From Chloroflexota bacterium (GTDB taxonomy: Bacteria; Chloroflexota; Dehalococcoidia; Lucifugimonadales; Lucifugimonadaceae): a stretch of 64,000 bases of DNA. Below the pieces are notes generated by a model. The model did not search any database. It saw only the letters and a program-made list of their open reading frames with translations, and had not been told where the DNA came from. Shown here in pieces: positions 60,820 through 64,000 of this stretch (the stretch's first letter is position 1; each line of letters begins with the position of its first letter). The stretch covers positions 308,484 to 372,483 of the forward strand of contig JABIFF010000008.1 of assembly GCA_018650845.1 (NCBI GenBank), read 5' to 3'. Made by a program: the position numbers and the translations under genes.

Positions 60820-61509
60820 ATGGGTGAAAACAAGGCAAATATGGCTGATCTCGCTGCGCTGCGGCAGATGTCATACAGCCTTCTGAGTGCAGTGTTTCTC
60901 GGAAACTGGCGAGATACGGCTGACCTAATTAGCGATACTGCCAGCGACGTGCTGGCAGTATCGAATTGGGCGGCTGACATGTCGTTTTACCCGGCGCTCA
61001 GCGAGTTTCTGGAGGAATTCAGCAAGCTAGGTTCCGAATCTCACGCAGAAGTAGAGAACAGGTACCAACGCTTGTTTGGCCCAACCCCCTCAGCCAATTC
61101 AGTTCCACTGAATGAAACCAGTTATCTGGTACCGGGGGCAGAAGAGACTGGATGGGTGCTCGCCAGCGTTGAACGCCACTATTCGTCGGCGGGAATCGAA
61201 TCCACATCGGCATCAGGAAATGTCACAGATCACATCGCAGTCGAGTTGGAATTTATCGCCTTCTTATGCGGTCGTGAGACCGACGCCTGGGCTGGCGATG
61301 ACTTCAAAGAAGCACGACGAATGCAAGATCGCCAACGTCGTTTCCTCGATCAGCACCTAACCAAGTGGATACCGATCTTCTTGAGAGAAGTGATTGCCCG
61401 TGATGACACCGGGCCGTTCGAACAAGCGGCCAAAGCCGTTCATGTTCAGGTAATCCACGATCTCGACTTTTTACGATCACTCCAACCGTTGATGAGGTCG
61501 GCAGTATGA
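60820..61509 (+). CDS. torD: TorD/DmsD-type molybdoenzyme chaperone
   Basis: This 229-residue all-helical protein matches the TorD family by its LRQMSYSLLSAVFLG start, the acidic NRYQRLFGPTP segment, and the family's DHIAVELEFIAFLC motif (about 143-156). It should hold the Tat-signal of the catalytic subunit until the Mo cofactor is inserted. Its TGA overlaps the next ATG (ATGA), coupling it to the polyferredoxin gene. Confidence 0.9.
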   Translation: MGENKANMADLAALRQMSYSLLSAVFLGNWRDTADLISDTASDVLAVSNWAADMSFYPALSEFLEEFSKLGSESHAEVENRYQRLFGPTPSANSVPLNETSYLVPGAEETGWVLASVERHYSSAGIESTSASGNVTDHIAVELEFIAFLCGRETDAWAGDDFKEARRMQDRQRRFLDQHLTKWIPIFLREVIARDDTGPFEQAAKAVHVQVIHDLDFLRSLQPLMRSAV

Positions 61510-63086
61510 CGATCAAGACACAAGCAAATTCACTAGTTACCAACACTAATGGATCGAGTTCAGATCCTACGTCCAAATCGACTATTTCCGGGTTGGTGCT
61601 CATATGTGCCGACTCACCTGTCGCCACTAGCGTTGCCGGTATGAAGATCGAAGGAAATACGTGGCGTTTAGAGACCATCGAGAATCTGTGTCGAAACTCC
61701 GACGCAATAGGTGATGCAGTCTCATCTGAACCAACCAATCGCTTGATAGTCGCGCTTTGTCAGGGAGAGCATTCGAAATCCGAGATTCTGGCCCGTTCAC
61801 GTAAGGCTGGTATTGAGACATTCGGCACCCAGATCGTCGAGATTTCTTCAGCCGACCAAGATCACTCAAACAAGGCAGCCGTAGTCACCGCAGTTCGAGG
61901 CACAATAGCTCGATCTGAAGCTTTTAGCAGTCCTGCTCCTGAAAACATCAAAACCGCGTTTTCGGGATCTGGAGAAAAGATTTCTCGACGAGCACTTTTC
62001 ACGATCCCCCCAATTGAATATCGCTCTGTTCCGACGATTAATCGTTCGGTATGCATAGCCGGTTCTGGTTGCACTCAGTGCGAAAAAAGTTGTCCTCACA
62101 ACGCAATGAAGAATGTAGCCGGAGCCGTCAAGGTTGATATCGGCGCCTGTAAATCGTGTGGACTATGTGTCGCTGCCTGCCCACAGCGAGCCGTTGAATT
62201 CCCTGGCTACTCGCCGGAAGAAATCGAAAGCCAAGTAGAGCAGGTGTTGAGTATCAATGACGACAAGGCCACCAACGTTGCATTCGCCTGTTCTAAATCG
62301 GCCAAATTACCGATCGATGATTGGCAGATCATTCCAGTCGCGTGTGCCGCAATGGTTCCAGCCGCAGCACTGCTGAGCAGTGTTGCATCTGGAGCACGAT
62401 CAGTCGGGATTCTCCGCTGTGTGGAGGAATGCGCACAACAATCAGGGAACGAAGTCGACGGACGCATCGATTACGCAAAAAACATTCTCGAACGTGCGGG
62501 ACTCGATTCGAATCGATTAGTGAATTTAGCCCCGGCAGTTCTGGAGATGGAAAATCCAAGCCCGAAAGTCGCTGAACCAAAATCAATCAATTCACCGGCT
62601 ATCGGATTTTTTGGTGGTACCGCTGCTTCGAGATCAGTCTTGGCAATCAGCGAACAGTCAGCTGATGGAATCGAACCGTTTTCTCATCCTTTCTCGCCAA
62701 TCGCAATTCCTGTCATTAATTCGTCAGGCTGCACCATGTGTGGCACATGCTCGGCAGTGTGCCCATCGGGAGCACTAACTCAGCGAAATTCAAAAGATCA
62801 GATCGAGTTGGCTCTCGACGCATCAAAGTGCATCGCCTGCAATGAATGTGTCGCTTCGTGTCCTGAAAAAGCGAACGGCGCCATCGAACTTGAACTTCGT
62901 ACTGACGTCACAGCGCTAACTTCTGGACCAGTAATCCTGAACAGCGATCATTCAGTCTCGTGTAAAAACTGCAGTACACAGTTCACATCGCAATTGACGC
63001 TCGAACGACTCGAAGAGTTGCTTGGCGAAGATTACTCGCAAGATCTATACGGTGAACTTTGCCCAGAATGTAGAACGTTGGCCTGA
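61506..63086 (+). CDS. Multi-domain polyferredoxin with hydrogenase-delta-subunit-like segments
   Basis: This 526-residue cytoplasmic-type protein has the following order: an N-terminal alpha/beta region (LVLICADSP; LIVALCQGEHSKSEILARS; about 25-115), two [4Fe-4S] motifs (CTQCEKSCPHN; CKSCGLCVAACPQ, about 195-235), an MvhD/FlpD-like middle (VAFACSKSAKLP; GARSVGILRCVEECAQ), two more clusters (CTMCGTCSAVCPS; CIACNECVASCPE, about 410-455) and a C-terminal zinc-ribbon-like part (CKNCSTQF; LCPECR). It may link the complex to a soluble electron carrier on the cytoplasmic side. This is unlike a plain maturation factor. Confidence 0.85.
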   Translation: MTIKTQANSLVTNTNGSSSDPTSKSTISGLVLICADSPVATSVAGMKIEGNTWRLETIENLCRNSDAIGDAVSSEPTNRLIVALCQGEHSKSEILARSRKAGIETFGTQIVEISSADQDHSNKAAVVTAVRGTIARSEAFSSPAPENIKTAFSGSGEKISRRALFTIPPIEYRSVPTINRSVCIAGSGCTQCEKSCPHNAMKNVAGAVKVDIGACKSCGLCVAACPQRAVEFPGYSPEEIESQVEQVLSINDDKATNVAFACSKSAKLPIDDWQIIPVACAAMVPAAALLSSVASGARSVGILRCVEECAQQSGNEVDGRIDYAKNILERAGLDSNRLVNLAPAVLEMENPSPKVAEPKSINSPAIGFFGGTAASRSVLAISEQSADGIEPFSHPFSPIAIPVINSSGCTMCGTCSAVCPSGALTQRNSKDQIELALDASKCIACNECVASCPEKANGAIELELRTDVTALTSGPVILNSDHSVSCKNCSTQFTSQLTLERLEELLGEDYSQDLYGELCPECRTLA

Positions 63087-63184
63087 GAATTTAGCAGCCC
63101 GAAACACTGAACGATCAAGCATCATGAGATCGAATGTTCAACTGACGAATAGGTAATCGTGTCGATTTGAATATTGGATAATCC

Positions 63185-63231
63185 AAAAGTAGACCCTACC
63201 TCTGAATCGAGTAGGCAGGGTCTACTTTTTT
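63185..63231 (+). terminator. Terminator after the molybdoenzyme operon
   Basis: AAAAGTAGACCCT (63185-63197) pairs with AGGGTCTACTTTT (63217-63229), with a further CTAC/GTAG possibility in the loop, followed by T to 63231. Confidence 0.85.
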
Positions 63232-63569
63232 ACCTTTGGTGGAGACGGGGGAGGGTAGGGCTGGCGCGTGCACACGGTTCTAATTTCCCCAAATCGCAAG
63301 GTCACACTTCGATCATGCCGATGAACCTTGGTGACTATGGAAGTTGCCACTGGTTACCTACACATTATTTTTCACGAACTGTCCTCGAAATATGAGCGGA
63401 TATGGCTTCAACCACGGTGCTGGCAAAATTTCCCGTGGTGAGTGTAAGTTCGGCTTCTGATACCAAAACGCGCCTTCGAATAGCGAATTCATAGCTCATT
63501 ACCTATCTACAATATAGCGGCGCTCGGAGGGGATCCGAACGCTGCAAGTAATAGGGCACTGAGCCGTCA
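63232..63569. other. Gap between the operon terminator and the kinase gene
   Basis: I see no gene in these 338 bases. A small hairpin (TCGGA/TCCGA near 63514-63528) lies about 40 bases before the kinase start. A 73-codon frame beginning at 63174 runs through the terminator and is rejected. Confidence 0.4.
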
Positions 63570-63995
63570 TTGGCGAACATACAGTCGATACAACATCTTG
63601 GTCGGTACCGTGATCTAGTTCCAGTAGGGGCTGGATCGTTCGCGACTGTTTATAAAGCCATCGACTCACTCTTGAAGAGATCTGTGGCGCTAAAAGTGCT
63701 CGCACCCAATGTCGCAATCGATGAAGAATTTGTCAGTGAATTCGTCAGTGAAGCTCAAAAAGCTGCGGTAATCGACCATAAGAATGTAGTTCGGGTCTAC
63801 GACGTTGGTGAAGAATCAGGACTCCACTACATAGCTCTTGAATATCTCGAACAGAGCCTCGACAGTTTCCTGTCGGAGAGCGGTCCACTCTCAGTATCGT
63901 TGGCATCCAAGCTGCTAGTCGATATCGCATCTGGTCTTCACGCTGCACATTCTCAGGATCCCGCTGACCTGCCCCCCTCAAACGAGTCCAGTTGA
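63570..63995 (+). CDS. Serine/threonine protein kinase, N-terminal part, catalytic loop disrupted
   Basis: A TTG-initiated frame encodes a Hanks-type kinase N-lobe: glycine loop VGAGSFATVYKA (about 19-30), ATP-binding Lys in VALKVL (about 42), the C-helix Glu region (FVSEAQKAAVIDHKNVV), and hinge ALEYLEQ. Where HRDLKPSN is expected the sequence reads D-P-A-D-L-P-P-S-N, two residues short and with His, Arg and Lys lost, then stops after ESS. Shifting frame after SN gives VQLKD, as in an intact kinase. The last 50 bases therefore look damaged, by mutation or by poor sequence quality at an assembly edge. Confidence 0.75.
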   Translation: MANIQSIQHLGRYRDLVPVGAGSFATVYKAIDSLLKRSVALKVLAPNVAIDEEFVSEFVSEAQKAAVIDHKNVVRVYDVGEESGLHYIALEYLEQSLDSFLSESGPLSVSLASKLLVDIASGLHAAHSQDPADLPPSNESS

Positions 63996-64000
63996 AAGAT

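Noticed and set aside
63174..63395. 73-codon frame after the polyferredoxin gene
   Set aside because: It contains the operon terminator hairpin.
1..64000. CRISPR arrays, insertion sequences, rRNA genes, replication origin
   Set aside because: I looked for regularly spaced repeats, transposase motifs with terminal repeats, rRNA consensus stretches and DnaA-box clusters and saw none.

Overview
This window reads as a stretch of a free-living, probably marine, bacterial chromosome. I infer a Chloroflexota / Dehalococcoidia (SAR202-like) origin from three things: the style of the proteins, the compact layout (several convergent genes overlap or nearly touch at their 3' ends), and gene content. 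The content includes futalosine-pathway menaquinone synthesis, an NrfD/PsrC-type molybdoenzyme complex, and many paralogous oxidoreductases and aldolases for small organic acids. No ribosomal RNA or marker phylogeny is available here, so the taxonomy is inference. I saw no insertion sequences, prophage, CRISPR array or origin.

Layout. 1-3.5 kb: an NfeD/slipin membrane pair, a 1-kb gap and a winged-helix-like protein. 3.5-8.4 kb (minus strand): a xer recombinase, cytidylate-kinase-like protein, small membrane protein, uvrC and MDR dehydrogenase run. 8.8-17.1 kb: lgt, recJ, fabF, mtaB, a metallo-beta-lactamase-fold protein with degenerate metal ligands, and leucyl aminopeptidase. 17.2-17.6 kb: tRNA-His and tRNA-Arg. 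17.7-19.7 kb: a P-loop protein with rimK and a rimB-like protease. 19.8-26.3 kb: a catabolic island (Gfo/Idh dehydrogenase, two HpcH/HpaI aldolases, MDR dehydrogenase, Ldh2-type dehydrogenase, epimerase). 26.3-39.6 kb: a SRAP protein, nuclease-like protein, three MFS exporters, HAD phosphatase, ribokinase, pyrD, PLP dehydratase, mutL and an SMP-30 lactonase. 39.7-47.7 kb: a TetR gene followed by a nearly complete menaquinone operon (mqnP, ubiX, ubiD, mqnE, mqnA, mqnC, mqnD), with a perfect dyad operator just downstream of a predicted promoter. 47.7-49.6 kb: two lone receiver domains and a rhomboid protease. 49.6-51.9 kb: a Fur/Zur-type regulator with ZnuC and ZnuB. 51.9-55.4 kb: an MFS transporter, a frameshifted methyltransferase and a beta-propeller hydrolase. 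55.7-63.1 kb: a respiratory molybdenum enzyme operon (catalytic subunit, four-cluster ferredoxin, NrfD, small membrane protein, TorD chaperone, polyferredoxin) with a complex upstream region. 63.6 kb to the end: the start of a Ser/Thr kinase whose catalytic loop looks damaged.

How the parts fit. The menaquinone made by the mqn operon would serve both the quinone-dependent PyrD and the NrfD-anchored molybdoenzyme. The most unusual observations are two genes whose full-length reading frames have no ATG, GTG or TTG start (an MFS transporter and pyrD; both have an ATC where the start is expected), the TetR control of menaquinone synthesis, the dense regulatory region before the molybdoenzyme operon with an apparently incomplete Fe-S motif in its catalytic subunit, and several enzymes that have lost canonical ligands (MBL fold, SNase fold, Walker A, MDR zinc).
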